From contig NZ_JQGK01000010.1 in the NCBI RefSeq assembly GCF_000743525.1, positions 1 through 64,000 on the forward strand: a DNA stretch of 64,000 bases, written 5' to 3'. Of the stretch, positions 19,522 through 28,419 are shown one piece after another. The stretch's first letter is position 1, and every line of letters begins with the position of its first letter. Origin of the DNA: Sulfurospirillum sp. SCADC (GTDB taxonomy: Bacteria > Campylobacterota > Campylobacteria > Campylobacterales > Sulfurospirillaceae). The notes under the pieces were generated by a model that worked only from the letters and a program-made list of their open reading frames with translations, ran no database searches and was not told the DNA's origin. A program made the position numbers and the translations under genes.

Positions 19522-20249
19522 GTATAAAATTAAACTGTGATGCGGGTGAGAGTTTTGGCTCTTGGAAAATGGGGCTTGATGAGGCGATAATGCCTTTTGT
19601 GGATATGGCAAATTTTGCGTGTGGGTTTCATGCGGGCGATCCTTTGATTATGGATCGTTCTATTAAGTTGGCGCTGAAACATGGCGTGAGTATTGGTGCG
19701 CACCCTGCGTATCCTGATTTAATGGGATTTGGTAGACGAAGCATGGTTTGCTCTTTGGATGAAATCGAAGCGATGGTGATTTACCAAATTGGAGCCCTTC
19801 AAGGCTTCGTCACTGCCAATGGCGCAACACTTTCGTATGTCAAACCGCATGGCGGACTGTACAACGATATGATGAAAGATGAGCGCATTTTTAAAGCCGT
19901 CGCAACAGCCGTAGCGCGGGTAAATCCAAAACTAAAACTGATGATTCTCTCGATGGTGGATACTTCCAAGCAAGAAATGATTGCTAAAGAGCTTGGTTTA
20001 GAGCTGATCTATGAAGTCTTTGCCGATCGTGCGTACGATGAGAGTGGTTTGTTGGTGCCACGTACGCAAAAAGGTGCTGTGTTACACGATGTTCAAGCGG
20101 TGATCGAGCGGTTGAAATTGCTTCAAAAAGAGGGGCTTTTAGAGACTATTACTGGCAAAAGAATCGCTCTGAGAGCCGATACCTTATGTGTTCATGGCGA
20201 CAATGAAGCTGCGGTTGCCATGGTAGAAACCCTTAGGAAAAGCATGTGA
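19518..20249 (+). CDS. pxpA: 5-oxoprolinase subunit A, LamB/YcsF family
   Basis: Subunit of the ATP-dependent PxpABC 5-oxoprolinase, which opens 5-oxoproline to glutamate. The family signatures LNCDAGESFG, ANFACGFHAGDP, GAHPAYPD and VKPHGGLYN are visible in 243 residues. ATGA overlap with dctM places it in the transporter operon. Confidence 0.95.
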   Translation: MSIKLNCDAGESFGSWKMGLDEAIMPFVDMANFACGFHAGDPLIMDRSIKLALKHGVSIGAHPAYPDLMGFGRRSMVCSLDEIEAMVIYQIGALQGFVTANGATLSYVKPHGGLYNDMMKDERIFKAVATAVARVNPKLKLMILSMVDTSKQEMIAKELGLELIYEVFADRAYDESGLLVPRTQKGAVLHDVQAVIERLKLLQKEGLLETITGKRIALRADTLCVHGDNEAAVAMVETLRKSM

Positions 20250-20929
20250 GTAGACGTTATGCCATTGCCTCAGAATCGTCCGTTATTGTCTATTTTGGAA
20301 CCTCCATCGATCCTGTGATCTCCCAAGAGGTGCAAAAAGCCTATCATGCGCTCAAAGCCAAGGCTCAGGAGAGTTTTTACGAGATCATTCCTTCTTACGC
20401 ATCATTGATGGTCAGTTACGATGTGATGCGTTTTAGCTTTGATGCGGTGTGTGAGATCATCGAAAACAGCATTCATCAAGCAGAATCCATCGCGGTGAGT
20501 GAGCCTAAAATTATCACGATTCCAGTCTATTATGGACGCGAGGTTGGGCTTGATTTGGAGCTATTGGCGCAGGAGAAAAACCTCAGTGCGGAGGAGATTA
20601 TCGCTTTACATGTAAACGAGGTTTACACAGTCTATGCGATTGGGTTTGCCCCAGGCTTTGCCTATTTGGGTGAGATCGACGCGCGTTTAGCCACGTCTCG
20701 TTTAGCGAGTCCGAGAAAGGCAGTTCCCAAAGGCAGTGTCTCCATTGCTGATCGCCAAACCGCGGTGTATCCTACCCAAAGTCCAGGAGGCTGGAAAGTG
20801 CTGGGGCGAACACCCACCGCGATGTTTGATGCTTCGTATGATGGGCTTTCCCTTTTACATGTAGGCGATCACGTGCGTTATCAATCCATCTCCAAAGAGG
20901 AGTTTTTAAGCTTAGGAGGTGAGCTGTGA
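20246..20929 (+). CDS. pxpB: 5-oxoprolinase subunit B, KipI-like
   Basis: Second 5-oxoprolinase subunit, 227 residues. Family features include the N-terminal SESSVIVYFG, the central IPVYYG, GFAPGFAYLG and SPGGWKVLGRTP. GTG start overlaps pxpA. PxpB and PxpC form the ATP-binding, carboxyltransferase-like half of the enzyme in characterised bacteria. In Bacillus the homologous pair KipI/KipA was first studied in sporulation. Confidence 0.95.
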   Translation: MSRRYAIASESSVIVYFGTSIDPVISQEVQKAYHALKAKAQESFYEIIPSYASLMVSYDVMRFSFDAVCEIIENSIHQAESIAVSEPKIITIPVYYGREVGLDLELLAQEKNLSAEEIIALHVNEVYTVYAIGFAPGFAYLGEIDARLATSRLASPRKAVPKGSVSIADRQTAVYPTQSPGGWKVLGRTPTAMFDASYDGLSLLHVGDHVRYQSISKEEFLSLGGEL

Positions 20930-21855
20930 ACGGTTTTATCGTTGAAAACGGTGGACTTCAAAGCTCGATTCAAGATGCAGGGCGCAGAGGTTTGAGTGAC
21001 ATTGGCTTGACGCAAAGTGGTGCGATGGATGAGATGGCGTTTGGGTATGCGAATTTTCTTGTGGGCAATGCGTTTAACACACCTGCCATTGAGATCGCCA
21101 TGGGCGGTGCTTCGTTTAAAGCCAGAAGCGAGATGTGCATCGCTATTTGTGGGGCTAATATGCAGCCTACCTGTAACGGCCACAGCATCGCTTTGTGGCA
21201 GACCCATCTGCTGAGGCGTGGGGATGTGATTGCCTTTGATTTTGCCAACGAAGGGCAATTTGCCTACATCGCCGTTGCGGGAGGATTTCAAACGCCTTTT
21301 GCGTATGGAAGCTATTCTACCAGTTTGAAAGAGGGGCTAGGTGGGCTTGAGGGGCGTAAGCTCAAAACGGGAGATCTGTTGCACACTTTGGGAAATAGGT
21401 GTCCTATGGACAGACGAAAACTGGAGCGAAAATTTATCCCTAAATACCCTGATTCCATTACCGTGCGTCTGGTCAAAGGCTACCAAGAAGCGATGTTCGA
21501 TACCAAAGCACAAGAGACATTTTTCAACAGCACTTACACGTTTAAAGGCGAGGGTGATCGCATGGGATACCGTCTCAGTGGCGAAAAAGTTGTGCCTTCC
21601 TCTACAGGCATTCTCTCTGAGCCTATCTGTTATGGTGCGGTGCAAGTGCCCAGTCATGGCGAACCGATTGTGCTCTTAAAAGAGCGACAAACGATTGGTG
21701 GGTATCCTAAAATGGGTTCTATTATCGCCGTGGACTGTTTTAAACTTGCCCAACTCAAAGCAGGTGGAAAAGTCAAATTTAAAGAGGTAAGTTTGAAAGA
21801 GGCGCAAAGGGCAACAAGAGCTTTTTACATCTTTTTTAAAGAGCAAGAAGCGTAA
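20926..21855 (+). CDS. pxpC: 5-oxoprolinase subunit C, KipA-like biotin-dependent carboxyltransferase domain
   Basis: Third 5-oxoprolinase subunit, 309 residues. The N-terminal SIQDAGRRGLSDIGLTQSGAMD and the C-terminal GYPKMGSII regions are the family hallmarks. GTG start overlaps pxpB. It ends the TRAP/Pxp operon at a symmetric hairpin shared with the convergent chemoreceptor gene. Confidence 0.95.
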   Translation: MNGFIVENGGLQSSIQDAGRRGLSDIGLTQSGAMDEMAFGYANFLVGNAFNTPAIEIAMGGASFKARSEMCIAICGANMQPTCNGHSIALWQTHLLRRGDVIAFDFANEGQFAYIAVAGGFQTPFAYGSYSTSLKEGLGGLEGRKLKTGDLLHTLGNRCPMDRRKLERKFIPKYPDSITVRLVKGYQEAMFDTKAQETFFNSTYTFKGEGDRMGYRLSGEKVVPSSTGILSEPICYGAVQVPSHGEPIVLLKERQTIGGYPKMGSIIAVDCFKLAQLKAGGKVKFKEVSLKEAQRATRAFYIFFKEQEA

Positions 21856-21865
21856 TGCTTCTTGC
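21843..21865. terminator. Bidirectional terminator between pxpC and the chemoreceptor gene
   Basis: GCAAGAAGC pairs with GCTTCTTGC (9 bp, GTAAT loop) between two convergent genes, covering the pxpC stop. On the minus strand it is followed by T-rich sequence. Confidence 0.65.
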
Positions 21866-21867
21866 CA

Positions 21868-23820
21868 TTAGGTTCTAAAATTTCCTAAAACGTTGTTGAG
21901 TTTTTCGGTGAGGGCACTGAGATGTTCGGTCGCACTGCTGACCTCTTCCATGCTGCGTGTGTTGCTAACGGTAATCGTGTTGATCTCTTCGATTTTAATG
22001 ACAATATCATCGATTTTCTTGCCCGTGTTAATGTAATCGTGCACGGTATTTTCACTTGAAACGGTTGCATTGTCCATAATCACGGCTGTTTCGTGGATGT
22101 TTTTTTCCACTTCCGTTGCAATCTTGGTTAGATTTTCCATGCTTTGTGAATTGATCTTCATGTGATCACTGGCGTCATTAATCGCTTGGACAATGACATT
22201 GATCGTCGCGTTAATTTCTGTCAGGCTTTTTTGCGTGCGCTCGGCTAAGTTGCGGACTTCATCGGCAACAACGGCAAAACCTCTTCCATGTTCACCGGCA
22301 CGTGCGGCTTCAATGGCGGCATTGAGGGCGAGTAAATTGGTTTGATCGGCAATGTCGGAGATAACGCTCAACACCCCTTTGACTTGGTCGGCATCATTGC
22401 TCAGTTGTAAAATTTTATGTGCCAGTTCCACTTCCGTGCTTGCACTGGATTCTACCTGATTGGCAAGTTTTAAGATCTGATTTTTGGCATTGGTCAGCTT
22501 GGCATGCGCTTCGGCGATCTCAACTTCAGACTGTTTCGCCTTTTGCAAGGAGAGGGAGAGCTCTTCTTTGATGGTGCGTGACATGTCATTCGTTGCATTG
22601 ACGATCAACGAAGTCTTTTCTGCACGTTTTCCTACTTCAAGGGCGGTGGAGCTAAGCTCATTGGCAACGGAGGCATTCTCATTACTCGAAGATTTTGCGA
22701 TGCTCACGGTGTTTCTCACTTTATCGATGAAAAGGTTAAAGGCAATGGAAGCTAGACCTATTTCATCACCACTTTTGATCTCCATTTTTTTGGTGAGATC
22801 GCCATCGCCACTGGAGAGGTTCTCAGCACGCATCTTAAGCTCTTTGACAGGGTCAATCACCGATTTTTTAAGTGTAATAACCAGCATCGCCATAACCAGT
22901 ATCGTAATGATGGACATCGTTATAATGAGTTTAATGACAGCCGATTGCGCTTCATGAACAACCGCTTTGACTGCTGTGATCTTTTTAGCGATTAAGACTT
23001 CGCCTGCTTTGCTTCCATCGAAGGCTTTTAGTTCATCTCGAACCACAAAGTAAGAGGGGGTAAAGAAACGACTCCCTTGGGTGGTGAGATCAAGATCTTT
23101 GATCTCTTCAAAGAGTTTCATGTCGGTGATCTCTTTTTTTTGTGAAAGGGCTGTATCTTTGGCAAGCAGTGCATCTTTAGCCGTTGCGCTGAGATTGAGC
23201 TGTTTTTTCTCGGTCAAAAAAAGCACGCTCGCCCCAATATCGTCTTTGGCGTTTTGAACCGCGGCATCAAAGGTGTCGATAAACTCGACTGAACCCAAGT
23301 ATTCGCTATCTTTAACGATAGGCGCAACGCCTCGCAACGACATGCCTGCAACGCCCATTTCGATAGCGGTGAGTGGCTGTTTGGTCTCTTTGACTTTTTT
23401 GATGGTATGACGAAAACCAGAGAGATCATCGCCAAATTTTTTAGGCATCCACTCTCTGAGAAAACTTTTGATGTCGTGTGTGTGAATGTGAATCTGCGCC
23501 TCTTTAAAATCGGTCTTCTCTTTGTAGAGTTTGGTCAGCTCTGCTAAGCCTTTGATGGCAATGTCACGGTCCTTGTTGAGAAGCGCTTCGATGACGTAAT
23601 AATTAGACGCAATCGTAATCGCGTTGGTCAGTGCAACGTCGTATTGAGTTTCGAGTTGGTTTTTGACATAGACACTCAGCTCTCCTTGCTCTTTAGCATA
23701 CACATCTTTCTCGATGCCTTGAATGCTTAGATAGGAGGTAAAAAGTATGAGGATAAGCCCAATCAAGAGCCCTCCAAAGAGAGGAATGTAAATCTTTTGC
23801 GCAATGGTCCACTTCTTCAT
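21868..23820 (-). CDS. Methyl-accepting chemotaxis protein
   Basis: Membrane chemoreceptor of 650 residues. One membrane segment is at about residues 12-32, followed by a periplasmic sensor of Cache type of roughly 250 residues, a second segment near 293-315 and a HAMP domain. The cytoplasmic signalling tip reads [24 protein letters not shown] in overlapping parts, with the [13 protein letters not shown] continuation. Ligand unknown. It is convergent with the pxp operon. Confidence 0.93.
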   Translation of the reverse strand: MKKWTIAQKIYIPLFGGLLIGLILILFTSYLSIQGIEKDVYAKEQGELSVYVKNQLETQYDVALTNAITIASNYYVIEALLNKDRDIAIKGLAELTKLYKEKTDFKEAQIHIHTHDIKSFLREWMPKKFGDDLSGFRHTIKKVKETKQPLTAIEMGVAGMSLRGVAPIVKDSEYLGSVEFIDTFDAAVQNAKDDIGASVLFLTEKKQLNLSATAKDALLAKDTALSQKKEITDMKLFEEIKDLDLTTQGSRFFTPSYFVVRDELKAFDGSKAGEVLIAKKITAVKAVVHEAQSAVIKLIITMSIITILVMAMLVITLKKSVIDPVKELKMRAENLSSGDGDLTKKMEIKSGDEIGLASIAFNLFIDKVRNTVSIAKSSSNENASVANELSSTALEVGKRAEKTSLIVNATNDMSRTIKEELSLSLQKAKQSEVEIAEAHAKLTNAKNQILKLANQVESSASTEVELAHKILQLSNDADQVKGVLSVISDIADQTNLLALNAAIEAARAGEHGRGFAVVADEVRNLAERTQKSLTEINATINVIVQAINDASDHMKINSQSMENLTKIATEVEKNIHETAVIMDNATVSSENTVHDYINTGKKIDDIVIKIEEINTITVSNTRSMEEVSSATEHLSALTEKLNNVLGNFRT

Positions 23821-23939
23821 AACGGCATCTCCTGCAAGAACATTTTAAGTGATTATACTCATATTTTTTTAAGAAAATCTTTTTGAAATGCCTTTTTTAG
23901 GGCTTTTGCTCCCTTAGAATAGTTCAATGATAAAAGCGT

Positions 23940-23945
23940 TATAAT
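23940..23945 (+). promoter_or_regulatory. -10 element for ribE-pgeF
   Basis: Perfect TATAAT 33 bp upstream of the ribE ATG, with AAAAAGG as ribosome binding site between them. Confidence 0.6.
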
Positions 23946-23977
23946 AGACTATAGAAATAGTAAAAAGGTGTTTACTC

Positions 23978-24586
23978 ATGTTTACAGGGTTGATTCGAGA
24001 ATTTGCCGAAGTGGTTAGCTATAACGCTCCTCTTTTAACACTTCGTGCGACGTATAAGCCAAATATTGGCGATAGTATCGCGATTCAAGGTGCATGTTTG
24101 ACCGTTGTCTCCCTTTTTGCTGGCGGTTTTAGTGTGGAGCTCTCGCACGAGAGTCGCTCTTTGCTGGCGGTTGAAAACCTCAAAGGCAAGGTGCACATTG
24201 AGCCAGCGCTTGCTTTAGGAGACCGTCTGGATGGGCATATGGTACAAGGTCATGTGGATTGCGTGGGTGTGATTGAGAAGCTGAATCAGAAGGAAAATGG
24301 GCTGGACATTGAGGTGAGTATTCCTTCTAAACAGCTGATTTATGTGATCCCCAAAGGGAGCATTACCATCGATGGCGTGAGTTTGACGGTCAATGATGTG
24401 AACGAAAAAAGTTTTCGTTTAACGATCATTCCTCACACCTTAGCGCAGACATTGATTGGCACCTATAAAATCGGACGCAGAGTCAACGTCGAGACCGATA
24501 TGTTTGCGCGCTATTTGCATCATATGTTCTCTCAAAAAGAGGGACTTGACTGGAACAGCGTGGATCGCATTATGGCGATTTACTGA
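23978..24586 (+). CDS. ribE: Riboflavin synthase alpha chain
   Basis: Final enzyme of riboflavin synthesis, joining two molecules of 6,7-dimethyl-8-ribityllumazine. The tandem lumazine-binding repeats are visible: MFTGLIREFAEV with GACLTV, and MVQGHVDCVG with SITIDGVSLTVN. Length of 202 residues is normal. Its stop overlaps the pgeF start. Confidence 0.95.
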   Translation: MFTGLIREFAEVVSYNAPLLTLRATYKPNIGDSIAIQGACLTVVSLFAGGFSVELSHESRSLLAVENLKGKVHIEPALALGDRLDGHMVQGHVDCVGVIEKLNQKENGLDIEVSIPSKQLIYVIPKGSITIDGVSLTVNDVNEKSFRLTIIPHTLAQTLIGTYKIGRRVNVETDMFARYLHHMFSQKEGLDWNSVDRIMAIY

Positions 24587-25260
24587 TGCAGCATTTTTTT
24601 ACCAACCGTTTTGAAGGGGTGAGCGAAGCGCCGTTTGCGAGTCTCAATCTGGGGTTACATGTCAACGATACGGCTTTACATGTAAACCAAAATCGCGCGA
24701 GAGTCAAAGCAAAACTGGGCGTTCCAAAACTGGTGTTTATGGATCAAGTTCATGGCGATAGGGTTGTGCAGATCCACAGTGGTGATGAATTGCCCGTGTG
24801 CGATGCGATGATCACCAATGTTTCAAACATCGCGCTTGCGGTGATGGTAGCAGATTGCATTCCTATTTTGTATTATGATGAGGTGCATCAGGCGATTGGC
24901 GTGGCACATGCAGGGCGTGCTGGAACGCTTTTGCAGGTTGGGCAAAAATGTGCTCGTGCGATGACTGAACACTTTGGTACGCGCCTGCAAGAGCTTAAAA
25001 TTTGGATGGGACCTTCGATTCGTTCGTGCTGTTATGAAGTAGGATATGAGGCAACCCAAGGGCTTGAATCTTTTTTACATGTAAAGAATGGAAACTACTT
25101 TTTGGATTTGCAAAACGCGAATTTAGAGGCGTTTTTAGCGATGGGCATACCGAGGGAACATATCAGCCTCTCAGAGGTCTGCACCTGTTGTGACCATGCC
25201 TATTTTTCCTACCGAAGGGATAAAATCACAGGACGTTTTGCAGGAGTGATCGCGCTATGA
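24586..25260 (+). CDS. pgeF: Purine nucleoside phosphorylase of the YfiH/LACC1 family
   Basis: Member of the former laccase-domain (DUF152) family, now known to act on purine nucleosides; some members edit peptidoglycan precursors. Motifs MVADCIPI, GVAHAGRAGTL and the C-terminal VCTCCDHAYFSYRRD carry the metal-binding histidine and cysteines. It has 224 residues. Two ACATGT-type palindromes lie close together near its start. Overlaps ribE and the following small gene. Confidence 0.9.
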   Translation: MQHFFTNRFEGVSEAPFASLNLGLHVNDTALHVNQNRARVKAKLGVPKLVFMDQVHGDRVVQIHSGDELPVCDAMITNVSNIALAVMVADCIPILYYDEVHQAIGVAHAGRAGTLLQVGQKCARAMTEHFGTRLQELKIWMGPSIRSCCYEVGYEATQGLESFLHVKNGNYFLDLQNANLEAFLAMGIPREHISLSEVCTCCDHAYFSYRRDKITGRFAGVIAL

Positions 25261-25505
25261 TCAACAGAGGATTATCGCACTACCAACGTGTGCAAAAAAG
25301 TGTTACTGAGCTTGAAAATAGGGCTTTTTTGGAAAAAATGATGGAAAAAGGAGCGCTGTATAACATCGCTTTTTTACAGAACAGGGCGTTGATGGAGATG
25401 ATTTTAGCACTGCCTGAAGAGAAGATCGATGCGCAGCGTGTGGCTCACCTCAAAAAGCTCCTCTCGTGGCTTTGTCAGACACAAGAGGAAGCCAGAATTA
25501 GCTAA
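25257..25505 (+). CDS. Small protein of unknown function
   Basis: Unrecognised 82-residue protein, predicted largely helical, rich in leucine, glutamate and lysine, without membrane segment or cysteine pair. Its ATG overlaps the pgeF stop (ATGA), so it is probably translated with ribE and pgeF. It ends immediately before the convergent tpx gene. Confidence 0.65.
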   Translation: MINRGLSHYQRVQKSVTELENRAFLEKMMEKGALYNIAFLQNRALMEMILALPEEKIDAQRVAHLKKLLSWLCQTQEEARIS

Positions 25506-26054
25506 TTAGCGTGCGCCACAACCGCATGTGTGTCCGCCACTAGGCGCTGCCGCTTCTTTAAGTGCGCAGAGAGCACCTTCGTAGTTTGGCTCTTCGGTAA
25601 TTTCAGGGCAGATCTCTTTGTAAATGACTTTTCCCTCTTTACTGACCACAAAAATAGCGCGTGCGCTTAAGCCTTTAAGTGGGCCATCTGCGATTAAAAC
25701 GCCATAAGCGCTGGCAAGTGCTTTGTCTCTAAAGTCACTACCGACTTGAAGGTTTTCAATGCCCTCTGTGGTACAGAAACGTCCCATCGCAAAAGGAAGA
25801 TCCATGGAAGCAACGATGACGGTTGCATCAGAAATAGCCGCAGCTTTGGTGTTAAACGTACGTGTCTCTTGCGCACAGACGGCTGTGTCCAGTGAAGGAA
25901 CGATGACGATGATTTGTGTTTTCTCGCTTGCGCCACCGACTTTGATCTCACTGAGGTCTTTTGCGACAAGTGTCACAACGGGTGCTTTATCGCCAACGTT
26001 AATGTCTGCGCCCAAGAGTGCGACTGGATTGCCTTTAAGTTTGGTTGATGCCAT
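25506..26054 (-). CDS. tpx: Thiol peroxidase Tpx
   Basis: Peroxiredoxin that reduces hydrogen peroxide and alkyl hydroperoxides. The peroxidatic cysteine is in DTAVCAQET and the resolving cysteine in GRFCTTEG. Family core residues 1-165 are conventional. At 182 residues it is longer than usual because of a C-terminal tail ending HTCGCGAR with two further cysteines, which may bind metal or take part in redox exchange (inference). Confidence 0.93.
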   Translation of the reverse strand: MASTKLKGNPVALLGADINVGDKAPVVTLVAKDLSEIKVGGASEKTQIIVIVPSLDTAVCAQETRTFNTKAAAISDATVIVASMDLPFAMGRFCTTEGIENLQVGSDFRDKALASAYGVLIADGPLKGLSARAIFVVSKEGKVIYKEICPEITEEPNYEGALCALKEAAAPSGGHTCGCGAR

Positions 26055-26183
26055 GGTGTGTCCTTTAGAAAAGATATATAGATGCGAAAATTATAGCTAA
26101 CTCGGATAAATCAACTCTTAATTTAAAAAGTTAGAGAATTTGACTGAGAAAGCAATAGACTTTTTGCAAAACAGAAATAAAAA

Positions 26184-26262
26184 GCACCAAGGGTGCGTGG
26201 GCATTGCGCCAAGCATTACTCAGTGTTAACGTAGTTTTTAAAGCTTTGCTTTAAAAACGTGT
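26184..26262 (+). repeat. Dispersed two-hairpin intergenic repeat, copy 2
   Basis: Contains GCACC-AA-GGGTGC, then a short GGC...GCC stem followed by AAGC, then AACGTAG and the hairpin GTTTTTAAAGCTTTGCTTTAAAAAC, ending CGTGTCA. The final bases include the stop codon of the minus-strand HD-domain gene. The first hairpin is the most divergent of the four copies. Read from the minus strand the second hairpin may end that gene's transcript. Confidence 0.7.
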
Positions 26263-27431
26263 CACAACGAGATTGAGCAGTACGCTTCGACTTTTGCTTC
26301 AAGGCTTTTTTCCAACTGATAGGTTTCCACCATCTGTGCCAGCAAAGCAGACGCTTCTTCCCTCTGCCCACGCTCAAATGTGGTGGCAATGGTTAAAATA
26401 AAAACATCTAAGGGCATGGATGTGTGGGCACTTAGGCGAGAATACGCTTTGGTGTGTGATGGCGTGTAGTGCATGGCGACGATCTTTTTAATGGTTTCAA
26501 ACCCTTTGATCTGCCCTAAAATAATCTGCGCATCAAACCCTTGTCGCCTTAGATGAGAAGACTCTACATCATTCAGTGGTGCTGTTTTGGTGGCAATGTC
26601 ATCGGGGATGCGCAGTTTCCCTAGGTCGTGCAAAAGCGCTGAGAGTTCAATGCTCTCTTGATCACGCAAGGAAAGTCCTGCAAAATGGGCAATATAACGC
26701 GCAAGGGAGGCTACATGTAACGTGCGCTCTTTGTGTATGGATTCTTTGGCATCGACGATTCCTGCAAACATTAAGGCTATTTTTTTCAGACTATCAAACG
26801 GAACCGCTTGAATATCGCCTTGATCAACCCAATCTTTGAAGTAATAAGGCAGCGCTGATGATTCTAAATAGTACCAAAAAAATTCCATCTGAGAAGCCTC
26901 TTTGAACGCATCATACAGCTGGGGTGAAAACATCGAAGGTGTGTGCTGTTGAATGATGGCGCGAATCGTCTCTTTTTCGTGATGCAGGTGCGCTCCAAAT
27001 TGCGAACGCAGTGCATCGATGCGGTCTGAGAGGTAAATGAGATTGGCGTACAGTTTGATCTCTTCATCGATATGCGACGAAAATGCTTCCCAATGGGTGT
27101 GATGAAACGCGATAACATCGACAAAATCGCTGTATTGAGGCACTTCTTCAAGCAAACTAGCCCCTTTGGCGCAATGCACATACGAATCTTCCCAGTCCAA
27201 TTGGCTCACAATCGCATGATGCACGTCCGTGGAAGAGACCCCACAATCATGCAGCATCGCCATCAGCATCACTTTATCCAGCTTTGATTGTCTCCATCCC
27301 AGTTGCTTACCGATTTCACAGGCAATGTACGCGACACGTTTACCATGCAAGATGTCATCAATTCCTACATAATCGAGTGCTTCTGAGAGAGCGTAGGTGA
27401 GTTCTCTTAGATTGAGTTGGTACAGCATCAT
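26262..27431 (-). CDS. Tandem HD-domain protein, HD-GYP-like
   Basis: Cytoplasmic protein of 389 residues with two HD metal-dependent phosphohydrolase modules. The first has HGKRVAYIA and AMLHDCG; the second has LHDLGKLRIPDD followed later by MHYTPSH. The second resembles cyclic-di-GMP phosphodiesterases of the HD-GYP class but lacks a recognisable GYP, so activity on cyclic-di-GMP is uncertain. It could be a signalling phosphodiesterase or a degenerate regulator. Divergent from the EamA transporter. Confidence 0.75.
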   Translation of the reverse strand: MMLYQLNLRELTYALSEALDYVGIDDILHGKRVAYIACEIGKQLGWRQSKLDKVMLMAMLHDCGVSSTDVHHAIVSQLDWEDSYVHCAKGASLLEEVPQYSDFVDVIAFHHTHWEAFSSHIDEEIKLYANLIYLSDRIDALRSQFGAHLHHEKETIRAIIQQHTPSMFSPQLYDAFKEASQMEFFWYYLESSALPYYFKDWVDQGDIQAVPFDSLKKIALMFAGIVDAKESIHKERTLHVASLARYIAHFAGLSLRDQESIELSALLHDLGKLRIPDDIATKTAPLNDVESSHLRRQGFDAQIILGQIKGFETIKKIVAMHYTPSHTKAYSRLSAHTSMPLDVFILTIATTFERGQREEASALLAQMVETYQLEKSLEAKVEAYCSISL

Positions 27432-27493
27432 GGCTCCTTGAAAGATCTTTTTAAAAGTCTATCCCTGTTGTGTTGCAATGGCGTTATATTTGT

Positions 27494-27499
27494 TATAAT
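27494..27499 (+). promoter_or_regulatory. -10 element for the EamA transporter
   Basis: TATAAT 24 bp before the preferred ATG at 27523. The ribosome binding site AAAAGGA occupies 27511-27517, so an ATG at 27517 lies within it and is unlikely to be used. Confidence 0.6.
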
Positions 27500-27522
27500 C
27501 ACGCTTCATAAAAAGGATGCAA

Positions 27523-28419
27523 ATGTACGTTTATCTACTTTTGGTGTTGTGTGTACTTTTTTGGTCTGCCAACTTTGTCTTAGGACGTTTTGTCGCAGGC
27601 GCCATCGAACCTTTGGAGTTGGCTTTTTTTAGATGGTTTGGGGTTTGGCTCATCATGCTTCCGTTTTTACTCTTACATGTAAAGAATATTTGGGCAGCGC
27701 TTCAAAGCCATTTTGGCATCTTAGCTCTTCTCTCAGCCCTTGGTATCGCGAGTTTCAATACACTTTTGTACGTGGGTTTACAGCACACGAGCGCAACCAA
27801 TGCGCTGCTGATTAACTCCTCCATTCCCATCATCATTCTGTTTCTCTCTTCGCTGATTTTAAAAACCACCATCTCGCGCAAACAGATGCTTGGCATCGTG
27901 CTCTCAACGCTGGGTGTGATCTTTTTAGTGCTCAAAGGCAATGTGCTGAGCCTTCGCTCTTTAAGTCTCAATCCAGGCGATTTTTGGGTGATCGCCTCTT
28001 CTCTTTGTTGGGCGAGTTACAGTGTTTTGGTCAAGTTTCGCCCTCAAAGCTTAAGCAGTATGGAGTTTTTTATCACCACGGTGAGTTTGGGTGTGCCCAT
28101 GTTGTTACCTTTTTACGTGGCGCAAGGGTATAGTTTCGAGCGTGAAATGGCGATTATCACACAGTACACGTGGGTGATTGCCTATGTGGTGATCTTTACA
28201 TCGATTGTTTCGTATTATTTGTGGCACAAAGGTATTGCGTACATTGGAGCGTCTAAAACGGGGCAATTTACCCATTTGATGCCACTGTTTGGCAGTTTTT
28301 TAGCCTATATTTTTCTTGGAGAACGCTTGGAGTGGTACCATTTAGGTGGCGTTGTTTTGATCTTTGGTGGGATTTATCTCTGTTTACATGTAACGAAAAA
28401 AGAGCGTGTTACGCATTGA
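27523..28419 (+). CDS. EamA/DMT-superfamily transporter
   Basis: Inner-membrane exporter with ten membrane segments and two EamA repeats in about 298 residues. Typical features are FWSANFVLGRFV in the first helix, the glutamate in IEPLELAFFRW, and a second repeat starting near WVIASSLCWASYSVLVK. Substrate unknown; relatives export amino acids and other metabolites. The 3' end converges on the EAL-domain gene and overlaps it by about ten bases. Confidence 0.85.
   Translation: MYVYLLLVLCVLFWSANFVLGRFVAGAIEPLELAFFRWFGVWLIMLPFLLLHVKNIWAALQSHFGILALLSALGIASFNTLLYVGLQHTSATNALLINSSIPIIILFLSSLILKTTISRKQMLGIVLSTLGVIFLVLKGNVLSLRSLSLNPGDFWVIASSLCWASYSVLVKFRPQSLSSMEFFITTVSLGVPMLLPFYVAQGYSFEREMAIITQYTWVIAYVVIFTSIVSYYLWHKGIAYIGASKTGQFTHLMPLFGSFLAYIFLGERLEWYHLGGVVLIFGGIYLCLHVTKKERVTH

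Noticed and set aside
25500-25512. AATTAGCTAATT palindrome between the 82-residue gene and tpx
   Set aside because: It is short, A+T-rich and lies across two convergent stop codons; it is too weak to call a terminator or binding site.
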